Assembly (NCBI RefSeq): GCF_000152725.1
Contig: NZ_CH724131.1
Location: 2,143,167-2,207,166 of the forward strand
Direction of reading: 5' to 3'
DNA from: Pseudooceanicola batsensis HTCC2597
GTDB taxonomy: Bacteria; Pseudomonadota; Alphaproteobacteria; Rhodobacterales; Rhodobacteraceae
DNA length: 64,000 bases
The notes under the pieces are model-generated. The model did no database searches and was not told the origin of the DNA. It was given only the letters and a program-made list of their open reading frames with translations. A program made the translations under genes and the position numbers. Below, piece by piece: positions 1 through 8,589 of this stretch (the first letter of the stretch is position 1; each line of letters opens with the position of its first letter).

Positions 1-13
1 TTTCAGACCCGGA

Positions 14-238
14 TCAGACGGCGAACATCAGCAGCAGAGCCACGAGGAAGGCAAAGATGCCCAGGGCTTCTGCAAATGCGATGCCGATGAAGAGCGTCGC
101 GGTCTGGCCGCCAGCGGCGGAGGGGTTGCGCAGGGCGCCGGACAGGAAGTTGCCGGCCACGTTGCCCACACCGATCGCGGCTGCGCCGGAACCGATTGCT
201 GCCAGGCCTGCGCCGATATGTGCGAGATCGCCTTCCAT
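14..238 (-). CDS. atpE: F0F1 ATP synthase subunit c
   Basis: This is the 74-residue proteolipid that forms the rotating c-ring of the F0 sector in the cytoplasmic membrane. Two hydrophobic helices are visible, with a glycine/alanine-rich first helix and the ion-binding carboxylate as the Glu of FAEALG in the second. The start at MEGDLAHIG is chosen because an AGGAG ribosome binding site lies about 7 bases upstream; the longer frame adds 20 residues not found in the family. It is the third gene of an atpI-atpB-atpE operon that runs leftward out of the window, presumably into the b subunits. Confidence 0.97.
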   Translation of the reverse strand: MEGDLAHIGAGLAAIGSGAAAIGVGNVAGNFLSGALRNPSAAGGQTATLFIGIAFAEALGIFAFLVALLLMFAV

Positions 239-305
239 GATGTATCTCCTTACGATGTGTTGGAAGTTTCGATGCGTAGGGTGCGTGGTATCACGCACCG
301 CCGTT

Positions 306-1070
306 TCAGTGACCCGGGTGAAGGGCGTCCTTCAGATAGACACAGGTCAGGATGGTGAACACGTAGGCCTGGATGAAGGCCACGAGCACTTCGAGCCCGT
401 ACATCGCGGTGATCGCGACGACCGAGACCGGGCTGATCACGGCGATGGCGGCGAAACCCGCGAACACCTTGATCACCGCGTGGCCGGCCATGACGTTGCC
501 CGCGAGACGAATGGAGTGGCTGACCGGACGGACGAAGTAGGAAATCACTTCGATGATCGCCAGGATCGGACGCAGCGCCAGCGGCGCCGAAGCGACCCAG
601 AACAGCCCGAGGAACTTGGACCCGTTCTTCATGAAGCCGTAGATGGTGACGGTCAGGAATACCGCCAGCGCCAGCACCACCGTCACCGCGAAATGCGAGG
701 TCGTGGTGAAGGACATCGGGATCAGGCCAAGGAAGTTGGCCGAGACGATGAACAGGAACAGCGTCATGATGTAGGGGAAGAAGCCGACGGCATCCTTGCC
801 TGCGACATCCTCGACCATCTTGTAGACGAAACCGTAGGCGAGCTCGGCGATCGACTGGCCGCGGCTCGGGATCGTCGCCCGGCGCGAGGTGGCCAGCACC
901 ATCAGCACGATCACGGCCACGATGGCCAGCGCCATCCAGAGAGTGACGTTGGTGATCGTGTACCAGTGAACGGGGCCGTCACCGAACAGCGGTGTCACGA
1001 TGAACTGGTCCATCGGGTGGAAGACCAGCCCGCCTTCGTCGCCATGTGCCGCTGCCGTCTCAGTCGCCAT
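306..1070 (-). CDS. atpB: F0F1 ATP synthase subunit a
   Basis: This integral membrane protein of 254 residues forms the proton half-channels against the c-ring. The essential arginine is seen in SIRLAGN within the penultimate helix, and five or more hydrophobic segments are present. I start at [10 protein letters not shown], preceded by a GAAGGGGG site; an upstream in-frame ATG ten codons earlier lies inside atpI and has no such site. The gene overlaps the end of atpI by about 10 bases and precedes atpE, so translation is probably coupled. Confidence 0.96.
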   Translation of the reverse strand: MATETAAAHGDEGGLVFHPMDQFIVTPLFGDGPVHWYTITNVTLWMALAIVAVIVLMVLATSRRATIPSRGQSIAELAYGFVYKMVEDVAGKDAVGFFPYIMTLFLFIVSANFLGLIPMSFTTTSHFAVTVVLALAVFLTVTIYGFMKNGSKFLGLFWVASAPLALRPILAIIEVISYFVRPVSHSIRLAGNVMAGHAVIKVFAGFAAIAVISPVSVVAITAMYGLEVLVAFIQAYVFTILTCVYLKDALHPGH

Positions 1071-1404
1071 CTCGACCCCCTTCGCGATCCGCCGGGGCAT
1101 CCCCGGCCGCAGTGTTCCCGCCGAACTCGGCCGAGGTGCGCATCATCGTCTTGATGCCCGCGGCGAGGCCCAGCAATGTAAAGACCAGCATGAGGAACGG
1201 CGTGGTGCCGAACAGGGCGTCCAGCCCGTATCCCATGCCGAAGCCGATCCCCAGACCGGCCACAAGCTCGATCACCATGCGCCAGGCGAGGTTCGCCGCC
1301 GAATAGTGCTCGTCCCCCCGGGGTTTCGGTCCCTGCCCCTTCTTCGCAGCCGCGATCCGCTGTTCGAGATCGCTCATCTGCCGCTTCGGGTCGGGATCGG
1401 ACAC
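1060..1404 (-). CDS. atpI: ATP synthase assembly protein I (AtpI family)
   Basis: This 114-residue protein has an N-terminal charged segment, a conserved WRM(V/I)xELVAG stretch and two hydrophobic helices, the usual plan of the small AtpI protein that heads alphaproteobacterial F0 operons and helps c-ring assembly or Mg2+ supply. The start is GTG at 1404, with a purine-rich GGGGGC upstream; an in-frame ATG at 1377 is an alternative. It overlaps atpB by about 10 bases. No gene lies between it and the left-to-right gene at 1.68 kb. Confidence 0.9.
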   Translation of the reverse strand: MSDPDPKRQMSDLEQRIAAAKKGQGPKPRGDEHYSAANLAWRMVIELVAGLGIGFGMGYGLDALFGTTPFLMLVFTLLGLAAGIKTMMRTSAEFGGNTAAGDAPADREGGRDGD

Positions 1405-1506
1405 GACTGCCCCCAGAGAAAAGTTGCTGCTTTGCTATGCGGGGGGCGGGTTTTAGTCAAGGCGAAGCGTCGGACCGCGGCGAAGGGCGCAGCCTGTTGT
1501 TTTTAT

Positions 1507-1528
1507 GAGTATTTTTGGCAAGATGAAG
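1507..1528 (+). repeat. Dispersed intergenic repeat, copy A (core)
   Basis: This 22-bp core, GAGTATTTTT followed by GGCAAGATGAAG, recurs at about 23.08 and 35.90 kb on the same strand and in related form at five other places. Here it sits between divergent atpI and the ArsR gene, next to GC-rich inverted sequence (GGGCGCCGGCGC). It is read as a member of the family described in the findings; its function is unknown. Confidence 0.7.
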
Positions 1529-1629
1529 ACCGGGCGCCGGCGCACCGCAGGCCCTGCCGCGCCGGATCCGGCCCCGGACGCATATTCAACGATCTGGTTG
1601 AGTCTGCCGCCCGGCGGGGGCATTAACGC

Positions 1630-1645
1630 TCAACCGGTCAGTTGA
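1630..1645. promoter_or_regulatory. Candidate ArsR-family operator
   Basis: TCAAC and GTTGA form a 5-bp inverted repeat separated by 6 bp, 34 bp upstream of the ArsR-family start codon. Autoregulation from such a site is common in the family. The assignment is an inference from position and symmetry only. Confidence 0.35.
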
Positions 1646-1678
1646 CCGTCCCGCCCCGAACCCCGCGAAAACCGCCTC

Positions 1679-2011
1679 ATGTCCCCGCATCTCGATACCG
1701 TCTTCGCCGCCCTGGCCGATCCGACCCGCCGGACGATCCTGTCCATGCTGCTCGAGGACGACATGGCCGTGACGGACGTGGCCGAACCCTTCGAGATGTC
1801 CCTGGCCGCGATCTCCAAGCATCTCGTCATTCTGAGCCGCGCGGGGTTGATCAGCCAGGAGAAGCGGGGCCGCGTCAAGTGGTGCAAGCTCGAACCGGAT
1901 GCGCTGAGGGATGCCAGCGTCTGGATGCAGGGCTTCGGCCAGTTCGATCCCGTCAACCTCGACGCCTTCGAACGGTTCCTGGCGCAGGAACTTCCCTCCG
2001 AGGAAGAGTGA
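1679..2011 (+). CDS. ArsR/SmtB-family transcriptional regulator
   Basis: This 110-residue winged-helix protein has the characteristic LADPTRRTIL opening, the recognition helix around AAISKHLVIL at residues 42-51, and the wing KRGRVKWCKL. It lacks the CxC metal site of true arsenic sensors, and most resembles the SdpR-like branch (often small autorepressors or stress regulators). A possible operator lies just upstream. It is convergent with the EamA transporter gene, the two ending 2 bp apart. The effector is unknown. Confidence 0.88.
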   Translation: MSPHLDTVFAALADPTRRTILSMLLEDDMAVTDVAEPFEMSLAAISKHLVILSRAGLISQEKRGRVKWCKLEPDALRDASVWMQGFGQFDPVNLDAFERFLAQELPSEEE

Positions 2012-2012
2012 C

Positions 2013-2888
2013 CTAGTCCTTCAGCAGCATCGCCAGCGACAGCACGGTCAGCGCCACGCCCGCCAGGGTCGCCACCGGCGGCAGGCCGCTGCCCTTCGCG
2101 ATCTCCCACAGGATCACCCAGCTCGGCACGAGGTAGGTATAGGCCATGACCTTTGCCGAGGGCAGCCGCAGCGAGGCGAACTGCATCAGCACGAAGGTCA
2201 TCGCCGAGGCGAAGACCGCCACATAGAGGATCGTGATCCAGACGATCGCCGGCAGGGCCGCCCAGTCCGTCGCCAGGATGTCGCGCGCGCCGTAGCCGCC
2301 CACCATGATGCAGGCCCCGCAGAGCATCCCGAAGGTGAAGACGACCGCCGGCTCGCCGCGGTTCAGTTTGGGCACCAGCGGCGTGTATATCGCGTGGGCC
2401 ACGCAGCCCCAGAAATAGATCCATTCGCCGCGGCCCACCTCGAACCGGATCAGCGCCGCCGGATCCGCGCGGAAGATCACCCAGACCGCCCCCGCCGCGC
2501 CGATCGCCAGCGCCAGGGCCATCCGCGTCGTCGTCACCTGCCGCAGCAGGACCCAGCCGAACCCGGCCGCCATGACCGGCACCAGCGTGAAGACGGCCGA
2601 GGCCGCCACCGGGTCCGCCGTCTTCAGACCCTCGAACATCAGCACGAAATAGGTGCCGAAGACCCCGCCCATCAGCAGATACCGCCAGGGCGCGCGGAAC
2701 GCCGAGGCCGGAAGGCCGGTCGTCGCCGTGGCGGCCACGCCGACGATCACCGCCGCGATCAGGAACCGCACGGCGTTCAGCGCGGCGGGCGCGATATGCG
2801 GCGCCGCCAGCACGCCGAGCGAGAACGACCCGGCCACCAGCGCCGAGAATGCCAGCATCGCGAGATGACCGCTTTGCGACGGGCTCAT
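2013..2888 (-). CDS. EamA/DMT-family transporter
   Basis: This 291-residue membrane protein has about ten hydrophobic segments arranged as two EamA repeats, the first starting at FSLGVLAAPHIAPAALNAVRF. The family mostly exports amino acids or other metabolites. The start at MSPSQSGHL overlaps the stop of the upstream LysR gene in an ATGA, so the two are co-transcribed and translationally coupled. The substrate cannot be told from sequence; the regulator beside it may sense the exported compound. Confidence 0.88.
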   Translation of the reverse strand: MSPSQSGHLAMLAFSALVAGSFSLGVLAAPHIAPAALNAVRFLIAAVIVGVAATATTGLPASAFRAPWRYLLMGGVFGTYFVLMFEGLKTADPVAASAVFTLVPVMAAGFGWVLLRQVTTTRMALALAIGAAGAVWVIFRADPAALIRFEVGRGEWIYFWGCVAHAIYTPLVPKLNRGEPAVVFTFGMLCGACIMVGGYGARDILATDWAALPAIVWITILYVAVFASAMTFVLMQFASLRLPSAKVMAYTYLVPSWVILWEIAKGSGLPPVATLAGVALTVLSLAMLLKD

Positions 2889-3778
2889 GCCTCGGCGACC
2901 TCTTCGCATCCCATGTGCCGGGTGTGGTCCTTGAGGTACTTCAGGAAGGTCTGCACCTTGTTCGTCCGGTGCAGGTCCATGTGCGTCACCAGCCACAGCC
3001 GGCTGTCCCATTCCTCGAGCGGCGGATGCACCTGGACGAGATCGCGGCTGTCGCATTCGAAGGTCCGCATGAACCCCATGCCCACCCCCTGCACGATGGC
3101 CTGCCGCGTCGCCTCGCTGTCGCCCGAGCGGAAGACGACCTGCCGTTCGGGTATGTTGTCGCGCATCCACCGTGCGAAGGGCGCCCGGCTGGCGGCATCG
3201 TCCTGCCCGACGAAGCGGTGGCCCTCCATGGCGTCGGGGATCGAAGGCGTGCCGTGCCGCGCGATGTAATCCCTGCTGGCGTAGATGCCGAACTGAAGGT
3301 GCATGAAGGGCTGCACCACATTGTCGGGCTGGCTGGGCGGGCTGCCTGCGCGGATCGCCACATGCGCCTCGCCGTATTCGAGGCGAAAGAGCCGGGCGCT
3401 CGTCAGGTAGCGCAGGATCACCTCCGGGTAGTCCTTCTGGAATCGCGCCATCACCGGCACGAGGAATTCCGAGATCCCGCCGATGGTGGTCACCACCAGT
3501 TCGCCCGAGACATCGCTGCCCCGGCCCTTGATCCGCCCGGCGAGTTGGCTGAACTGATCGTCCGTCGCCTGGGCCACACGCAACAGGTCCTGGCCCGCCT
3601 CGGTCGGGGTGTAGCCGCGCGCGTGCCGCTGGAACAGCTTGACCCCCAGCCGCCCTTCGAGCGCGTCGATATGGCGGATCACCGTCGCATGGTGCACGCC
3701 CAGCACATCGGCCGCGCCCGACACGGTGCCCAGGCGCGCGACCTGAAAGGCCGTGCGAATCTCATCCCAATTGTCCAT
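2885..3778 (-). CDS. LysR-family transcriptional regulator
   Basis: This 297-residue protein has an N-terminal winged helix (residues 1-60, VSGAADVLGVHHATVIRHI) and a periplasmic-binding-like effector domain. The tail CEEVAEA ends in the ATGA overlap with the EamA exporter, so it probably controls that exporter or forms a unit with it. The start at MDNWDEIRT has a GAAGGGGG site; longer readings of this frame are GC-rich extensions without family resemblance. The 480 bp upstream would hold its promoter. Confidence 0.9.
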   Translation of the reverse strand: MDNWDEIRTAFQVARLGTVSGAADVLGVHHATVIRHIDALEGRLGVKLFQRHARGYTPTEAGQDLLRVAQATDDQFSQLAGRIKGRGSDVSGELVVTTIGGISEFLVPVMARFQKDYPEVILRYLTSARLFRLEYGEAHVAIRAGSPPSQPDNVVQPFMHLQFGIYASRDYIARHGTPSIPDAMEGHRFVGQDDAASRAPFARWMRDNIPERQVVFRSGDSEATRQAIVQGVGMGFMRTFECDSRDLVQVHPPLEEWDSRLWLVTHMDLHRTNKVQTFLKYLKDHTRHMGCEEVAEA

Positions 3779-4260
3779 GACGCCCCCTTCCGGTGCGTGA
3801 AAGAACAGACCGCTGTGAGACAACCGTCTTTCGTGCACATGTGCAAGAGGGCTCGGAGATTGAGCCGCTCGGCGTCCGCGCGGGCCGCAGAACGTGCAGA
3901 AGCGGTGTTCGAAAGCGGCGCGGGACCATTTCCGTGGCCGTTCGGCGCTACCCCGCAATGCCACGGGCGGACGACGACACCGATCAGCCGAGGAGGCACA
4001 CCAGACCGCGCGGGTGTCGGTGGCCAGAACCCTGAGGTCGAAGCCGCCCGCCCCGAACGCTGGCCCCGAACGCCCGCCCGGACTCGACCCCCACGACCTT
4101 CTTCCTCGGGCGTGCCCCGGGGATACTCCGTCGCCCGCGCACCTCCGCCGTACACCGGGACCGGCGGCTGCGCACGCGGTCCGCTCGCTCAGCCGCAACG
4201 GCCTGTGGCGTGTCCCGGGGCGCTCTCCTATACTGCCGTCACACCAATCCGACGACGCCC
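3779..4260. other. 482-bp intergenic region without a credible gene
   Basis: This lies between the divergent LysR gene and DNA polymerase IV gene. Open frames exist on both strands but have the arginine/proline-rich composition of GC-rich shadow frames and no ribosome binding sites. The only structure I see is a diverged copy of the dispersed repeat near 4098-4129. Confidence 0.6.
4098..4129 (-). repeat. Dispersed intergenic repeat, copy B (diverged)
   Basis: Read on the minus strand this has GGAGTATCCCCGG, then GAGGAAGAAG, matching the core order of the family but with several differences and without a clear partner hairpin. It is a weak match and may be a decayed copy. Confidence 0.4.
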
Positions 4261-5526
4261 ATGGACGCCCTCTGCCGCGACTGCCTGACCACCTTCGACG
4301 CGCCGGCGCGAACCGGGCTGCGCTGCCCGTCGTGCCGCAGCCCGCGCTGCACCGCCCATGACGAATTGTTCAGCCTGTCCATCGCGCACATGGACTGCGA
4401 CGCCTTCTATGCCTCGGTCGAGAAACGCGACAATCCCGACCTCGCAGGCAAACCGGTCATCATCGGCGGCGGGCGGCGCGGCGTGGTGTCGACGGCCTGC
4501 TACGTCGCCCGGATCCGGGGCGTGCGGTCGGCCATGCCGATGTTCCAGGCGCTGAAACTCTGTCCCGAGGCCGTGGTGATCAAGCCGCGCATGGAAGCCT
4601 ACGCCGAAGCCTCGCGCGCGATCCGCGACATGATGGAAGAGATGACGCCGGGGGTCGAGCCGCTGTCGCTTGACGAGGCCTTTCTCGACCTCACGGGCAC
4701 GCAGCGCCTGCACGGCCACCCGCCCGCCTGGATGCTGGCGCGGCTGGTGAAACGGATGCGGGACGAACTCGGGCTGACGGGCTCCGTCGGCCTGTCCCAC
4801 AACAAGTTCCTGGCCAAGGTCGCCTCGGACCTCGACAAGCCGCACGGGTTCTCGGTGATCGGCGCGGCCGAGACCGCCGATTTCCTGCGGGACAAGCCGG
4901 TCCGGCTGATCTGGGGGGTGGGCGCGGCGGCGCAGGCGTCGCTCGACAAGGCGGGCATCCGGACCTTCACCGACCTGCTCAGATGGGAAAGGACCGATCT
5001 GGTCGCGCGCTTCGGATCCATGGGCGACCGGCTCTGGCATCTGGCGCGCGGGCAGGACCGCCGCCGCGTCTCGGCCCATGCGCCGATGAAGTCGATCTCG
5101 AACGAGACGACCTTTCACGAGGACACGGGCGATGCCGACCTGCTGGACGGTCACCTCTGGCGCCTGGCGGAAAAGGTCGCCGACCGCGCCAAGGCCAAGG
5201 GGCTGGCAGGACGGGTCGTGACGCTGAAGCTGAAACGGGCCGATCACTCGTCCCTGTCGCGCCGTGTCTCGCTGCGCGACCCCGCGCAGCTGGCAGACAC
5301 GATCTACCGCACCGCGCGGGGCCTCTTCGACGGCGTGGGACCCGAAGGCCCCTATCGCCTGATCGGCGTGGGCATCGCGGACCTCGTGCCCGAACACGAC
5401 GGGGGCGCGCCGGGCGACCTGCTCGATCCGGATGCCACACGCCGGGGTCAGGCCGAACGCGCCACGGACGAGATCCGCAGGCGGTTCGGCCCCGACGCGA
5501 TCCTCAAGGGGCGCGCCCTGCGCTAA
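4261..5526 (+). CDS. dinB: DNA polymerase IV (Y-family) with N-terminal zinc ribbon
   Basis: This 421-residue translesion polymerase carries the catalytic acidic residues in HMDCDAFYASVE and LSLDEAFLDLTG, followed by the helix-hairpin-helix and little-finger regions. Before the polymerase domain is an extra 40-residue segment with C5-x2-C8 and C22-x2-C25 plus C30, which looks like a zinc ribbon absent from E. coli DinB. The start at MDALCRDC is chosen because it includes the whole cysteine module; a frame opening 17 codons earlier is less likely. The stop codon overlaps the end of a small convergent ORF. I see no obvious LexA box, but I cannot exclude one. Confidence 0.95.
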   Translation: MDALCRDCLTTFDAPARTGLRCPSCRSPRCTAHDELFSLSIAHMDCDAFYASVEKRDNPDLAGKPVIIGGGRRGVVSTACYVARIRGVRSAMPMFQALKLCPEAVVIKPRMEAYAEASRAIRDMMEEMTPGVEPLSLDEAFLDLTGTQRLHGHPPAWMLARLVKRMRDELGLTGSVGLSHNKFLAKVASDLDKPHGFSVIGAAETADFLRDKPVRLIWGVGAAAQASLDKAGIRTFTDLLRWERTDLVARFGSMGDRLWHLARGQDRRRVSAHAPMKSISNETTFHEDTGDADLLDGHLWRLAEKVADRAKAKGLAGRVVTLKLKRADHSSLSRRVSLRDPAQLADTIYRTARGLFDGVGPEGPYRLIGVGIADLVPEHDGGAPGDLLDPDATRRGQAERATDEIRRRFGPDAILKGRALR

Positions 5527-5657
5527 CCCCGATGCCGGTGACGCGCCTCGCCGTGGCGGGTCGCGGGACGAAAGCGGCGTTCCTCGTGACCGGGGAAGGT
5601 GCGGGTATCGCCGAGACGGGTAGCGGCGAGGAAAGAATTTGCGTAGATGTTGAGCAT
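5523..5657 (-). CDS. Putative 44-residue small protein
   Basis: An ATG at 5657 is preceded by a perfect AGGAGG with good spacing and opens 44 codons (MLNIYANSFLAATRLGD...), ending in a strongly basic histidine/arginine-rich tail. The stop overlaps the dinB stop on the other strand. It is divergent from the LysR gene at 5758, with 100 bp between them. I do not recognise a family. The ribosome binding site and position favour a real gene, but the length alone is not evidence. Confidence 0.55.
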   Translation of the reverse strand: MLNIYANSFLAATRLGDTRTFPGHEERRFRPATRHGEARHRHRG

Positions 5658-5757
5658 GACGGCCTCCTGCTATGGCGTTTCCTGATGCGCTATACATGGC
5701 GGTTCAGGCGCTTTTAGGCCAATCAGGAATATGAACCGGATGTAAGGTGATCTTACA

Positions 5758-6702
5758 ATGAACTGGAGCAGTCTACCGCCGCTGACGGCCCTGCGCGCCC
5801 TGGCCGCCTATGCCGAGACCGGTTCGATGGCCGAAGCCGGCGCGCGGCTCAATGTCAGCCATGCCGCGATCAGCCAGCAGATCCGGCAGCTCGAGGAACG
5901 GCTGGGCGTGACGCTGCTGGACCGCAAGGGCGGCCCGGGCGCCCTGACGGCCGAGGGCCGGACGCTGGCCCGGACCACGTTGGACGGCTTTGCCGACATC
6001 GTCCGGCTGGTCGAGGAGCTGACCGGCCGCGACGCCGACCGCCCCGTGCAGATCTCCACCACCCCGGCCTTCGCGTCGGGCTGGATGATGCCGCGCCTCG
6101 CCCGGTTCCGGCAGAAGCACCCCGGTATCTCGCTGATGATCGACCCCTCGCCCGAGCTGCGCGACCTCGCCCCCGGCGGGCTCGACATGGCGGTGCGCTA
6201 CGGCAGCGGGGTCTGGCCCGGGCTCGAGGCCGAACTGATCGTCGAGACGCCCATCGTCATCGTCGCCGCCCCCGAACTCGTGGGCGATACGGTCTACGAC
6301 AGCCCGGCCGAACTGACGAAGTTCCACTGGCTGCAGGAGCTCGGCACCAACGAGGCCTCGGATTACCTCGCCCATTTCGGAACGGTCCTCGACCAGGCCA
6401 GGGGGCTCACCTCGCTGCCCGGGAACCTGATGGCCGACGCCGCCCGCGCCGGGCAGGGCATTGCCGTCACGGCCGGGGCCTTCGTCGAGCAGGACCTCGC
6501 CAGCGGCCGCCTCCGCCTGCTGTTCGAGGACCGGCGCAAGAAGGGCTATTTCCTGGTGACACGGCCCGGCGTGCAGCGCAGCGGGGCGCGGGCGCTCTAT
6601 CGCTGGCTGCGGTCCGAAGGCCGCGCCTATGCCGAACAGCGCGAGACGTCCGGCGGCCTCGGCCTGGCGGAGACCGCCGAGGGCGCCGACGGAACGGCCT
6701 GA
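5758..6702 (+). CDS. LysR-family transcriptional regulator (GcvA-like)
   Basis: This 314-residue regulator begins LPPLTALRALAAYAETGSM, the opening typical of the GcvA/AmpR-like branch, with the recognition helix in AAISQQIRQLEERLGV. The effector domain includes AVRYGSGVWPG, also typical of GcvA relatives. It is divergent from the 44-residue ORF and may control it. The C-terminal 25 residues are glycine/alanine-rich and probably unstructured. The inducer is unknown. Confidence 0.9.
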   Translation: MNWSSLPPLTALRALAAYAETGSMAEAGARLNVSHAAISQQIRQLEERLGVTLLDRKGGPGALTAEGRTLARTTLDGFADIVRLVEELTGRDADRPVQISTTPAFASGWMMPRLARFRQKHPGISLMIDPSPELRDLAPGGLDMAVRYGSGVWPGLEAELIVETPIVIVAAPELVGDTVYDSPAELTKFHWLQELGTNEASDYLAHFGTVLDQARGLTSLPGNLMADAARAGQGIAVTAGAFVEQDLASGRLRLLFEDRRKKGYFLVTRPGVQRSGARALYRWLRSEGRAYAEQRETSGGLGLAETAEGADGTA

Positions 6703-6795
6703 GCCACGCCGGGGTCTGAGGCGCAGCCCCGAACGGACAGCGCATGCACCCGGGCGGATGCGCCACCCGCCCGACCCCGGCACCGGCCCGCTCCG

Positions 6796-6830
6796 AAACG
6801 AAAGGAACCGCCGGCTGGACCGGCGGCTCC
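6796..6830 (-). terminator. Terminator of the D,D-carboxypeptidase gene
   Basis: On the minus strand GCCGCCGG and CCGGCGGT pair around a 5-base loop and are followed by TCCTTTCGTTT. It sits about 30 bp after the stop codon, as expected for an intrinsic terminator, though the T-tract is interrupted. Confidence 0.6.
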
Positions 6831-6857
6831 TGGTTCGGCGGCGACCGGGGCCGGGCT

Positions 6858-8354
6858 TCAGCTCGGCCCGATCATGAAGCAGGTCTGGTTGCGCGCCTGG
6901 AGACGGCGGCAGGCGAGGTCGGCCCTCTCGCGCTCCATCCCGAGGAAATTCGCGTCGAACCCGGTCGGCCGGCGCACCACCTTGCGCAGCGCCCCGTCCA
7001 GCGTGTCCGTCTCCTTGAGCGCGGTCTGCAAAAGCACCCGCTCGGCCGCGTTGTGCGACTTGTAGCGCCCGATGTTGATGCCCCAGTGGCGCCCGCCCGA
7101 TGTCGAGACGCGGGTCACCACACGCGGCACCTCGGGGGCCTGTTCGACCGCGGCGGCCAACGCCCGGTTGAAAAGCCCCACGGGCCGCGCCATCGGGGTG
7201 ATCACGCCGTTCGCCGCCGAGGCGGCCGAGGCGTCCATTACCTCGTCGGACCCTTCGGCGCGGGCGGCGGGTTTTGCGGCGACGGGCATCAGGCTGGCCT
7301 TCTGCGCCACCTCGGCCACGACGCTTTCGATCGTGTCGTCCATCGCGACAAGCACCGGCGCGGTCGTGCTGCCGGGGCGCGCCTGCGGCCGCAAGCTGCG
7401 GGTGACGGCGGTGTTCAGCCGGATCACCTTGCCGGCCGCCCGCACCTTGCCGTCGGCATGGTCCAGCGTCTTGACCGCGGCATAGACCGGTGCGGCGGGC
7501 GCGATCCGCGGCGCGTTCGAGGGCGCGCGCTTGAAGCCCAGGTCCAGAAGCTCCGCGACCTTGGCGTTCCGCGAGGCCGAGGAGCGGCCGCCGAAGACCG
7601 TCGCGATGATCCGTTCATTGCCGCGCTCGGCCGAGGCGACGAGATTGAAACCGGCGGCGCGGGTATAGCCGGTCTTGATCCCGTCGGCGCCGCGATAGCT
7701 GCCGAGCAGGCGGCGGTTGGTGTTCGAGACCTTCTTGATCCCCGCATGGGTCTGCACCCGCGAGAACAGGTTGTAGTACTCGGGATAGTCGAACAGCAGG
7801 TGCCGGCCGAGGATCGTCATGTCGCGCGCCGTCGAGAGGTGGCCGCTCTCGGTCAGGCCATGGGCGTTCTTGAAGGTCGTCCGCGTCATGCCGAGCGCCT
7901 TGGCCGTGCGGGTCATCCGGCGGGCGAACCGCGCCTCGGACCCCTCGATGGCCTCGCCGATCGCCGTTGCCGCATCGTTCGCGGATTTCACCGCCGAGGC
8001 GCGAATCAGGTAGCGCAGCTTGATCTTCGATCCGGCGGCCAGCCCCAGCTTGGACGGCGGTTCCGCCGCGGCGTTGCGCGAGATGCGGACCGGCGTATCG
8101 AGGGTGATCTCACCATTCCTCACCGCCTCGAACGCGATGTAGAGCGTCATCATCTTGGTCAGGGAGGCCGGGTGCAACCGGGCGTCGGCATTCGAGGAAT
8201 GCAGGACCTCGCCGCTCCGGGCGTCCATCACCATGGCCGCGTAAGGTGCGGCCTGTGCCTCCCGCATGGCCGGGTTGGCCACGAAGACCATGATTGCGCT
8301 GAAAAATAGGAATACGAGTGCCCGCCCACGGGTCGGCTTATGCTGCCGCTCCAT
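6858..8354 (-). CDS. D-alanyl-D-alanine carboxypeptidase (S11/PBP5 family) with C-terminal extension
   Basis: This 498-residue exported enzyme trims pentapeptide side chains in peptidoglycan. It has a signal peptide (ALVFLFFSAIMVFVANPAM, cleaved near AQA), the SLTK active-site serine motif at about residues 64-67, SAN, and KTG in DGIKTGYT. After the peptidase domain comes a long linker and a C-terminal segment (GGRHWGINIGRYKSHNAAER...) that looks like a SPOR domain, which binds denuded glycan at division sites. I prefer ATG 8354 (GAGAGGC site) over a TTG 14 codons upstream. It appears to be a single-gene unit with a terminator behind it. Confidence 0.92.
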   Translation of the reverse strand: MERQHKPTRGRALVFLFFSAIMVFVANPAMREAQAAPYAAMVMDARSGEVLHSSNADARLHPASLTKMMTLYIAFEAVRNGEITLDTPVRISRNAAAEPPSKLGLAAGSKIKLRYLIRASAVKSANDAATAIGEAIEGSEARFARRMTRTAKALGMTRTTFKNAHGLTESGHLSTARDMTILGRHLLFDYPEYYNLFSRVQTHAGIKKVSNTNRRLLGSYRGADGIKTGYTRAAGFNLVASAERGNERIIATVFGGRSSASRNAKVAELLDLGFKRAPSNAPRIAPAAPVYAAVKTLDHADGKVRAAGKVIRLNTAVTRSLRPQARPGSTTAPVLVAMDDTIESVVAEVAQKASLMPVAAKPAARAEGSDEVMDASAASAANGVITPMARPVGLFNRALAAAVEQAPEVPRVVTRVSTSGGRHWGINIGRYKSHNAAERVLLQTALKETDTLDGALRKVVRRPTGFDANFLGMERERADLACRRLQARNQTCFMIGPS

Positions 8355-8589
8355 CTTGCCTCTCACTTTCACTGCCTCTGTCGTTGGTTTTCCCAACTGA
8401 CCAATTTGTCGTTAATGGAACCCTATCACAGCGTACGGTGATCGCGAAACACCTAATTCAAAGGGGTTTCACGCATTTTCACGTAATTGACAGGCTCATG
8501 TGGTGGCATGAAGAAGCGCGCCTACCAAACAGGCATTCATGGCTTCGATCCGACGGCCTGCACCGTGATAGCGGCGGATTCGCGGCGGC

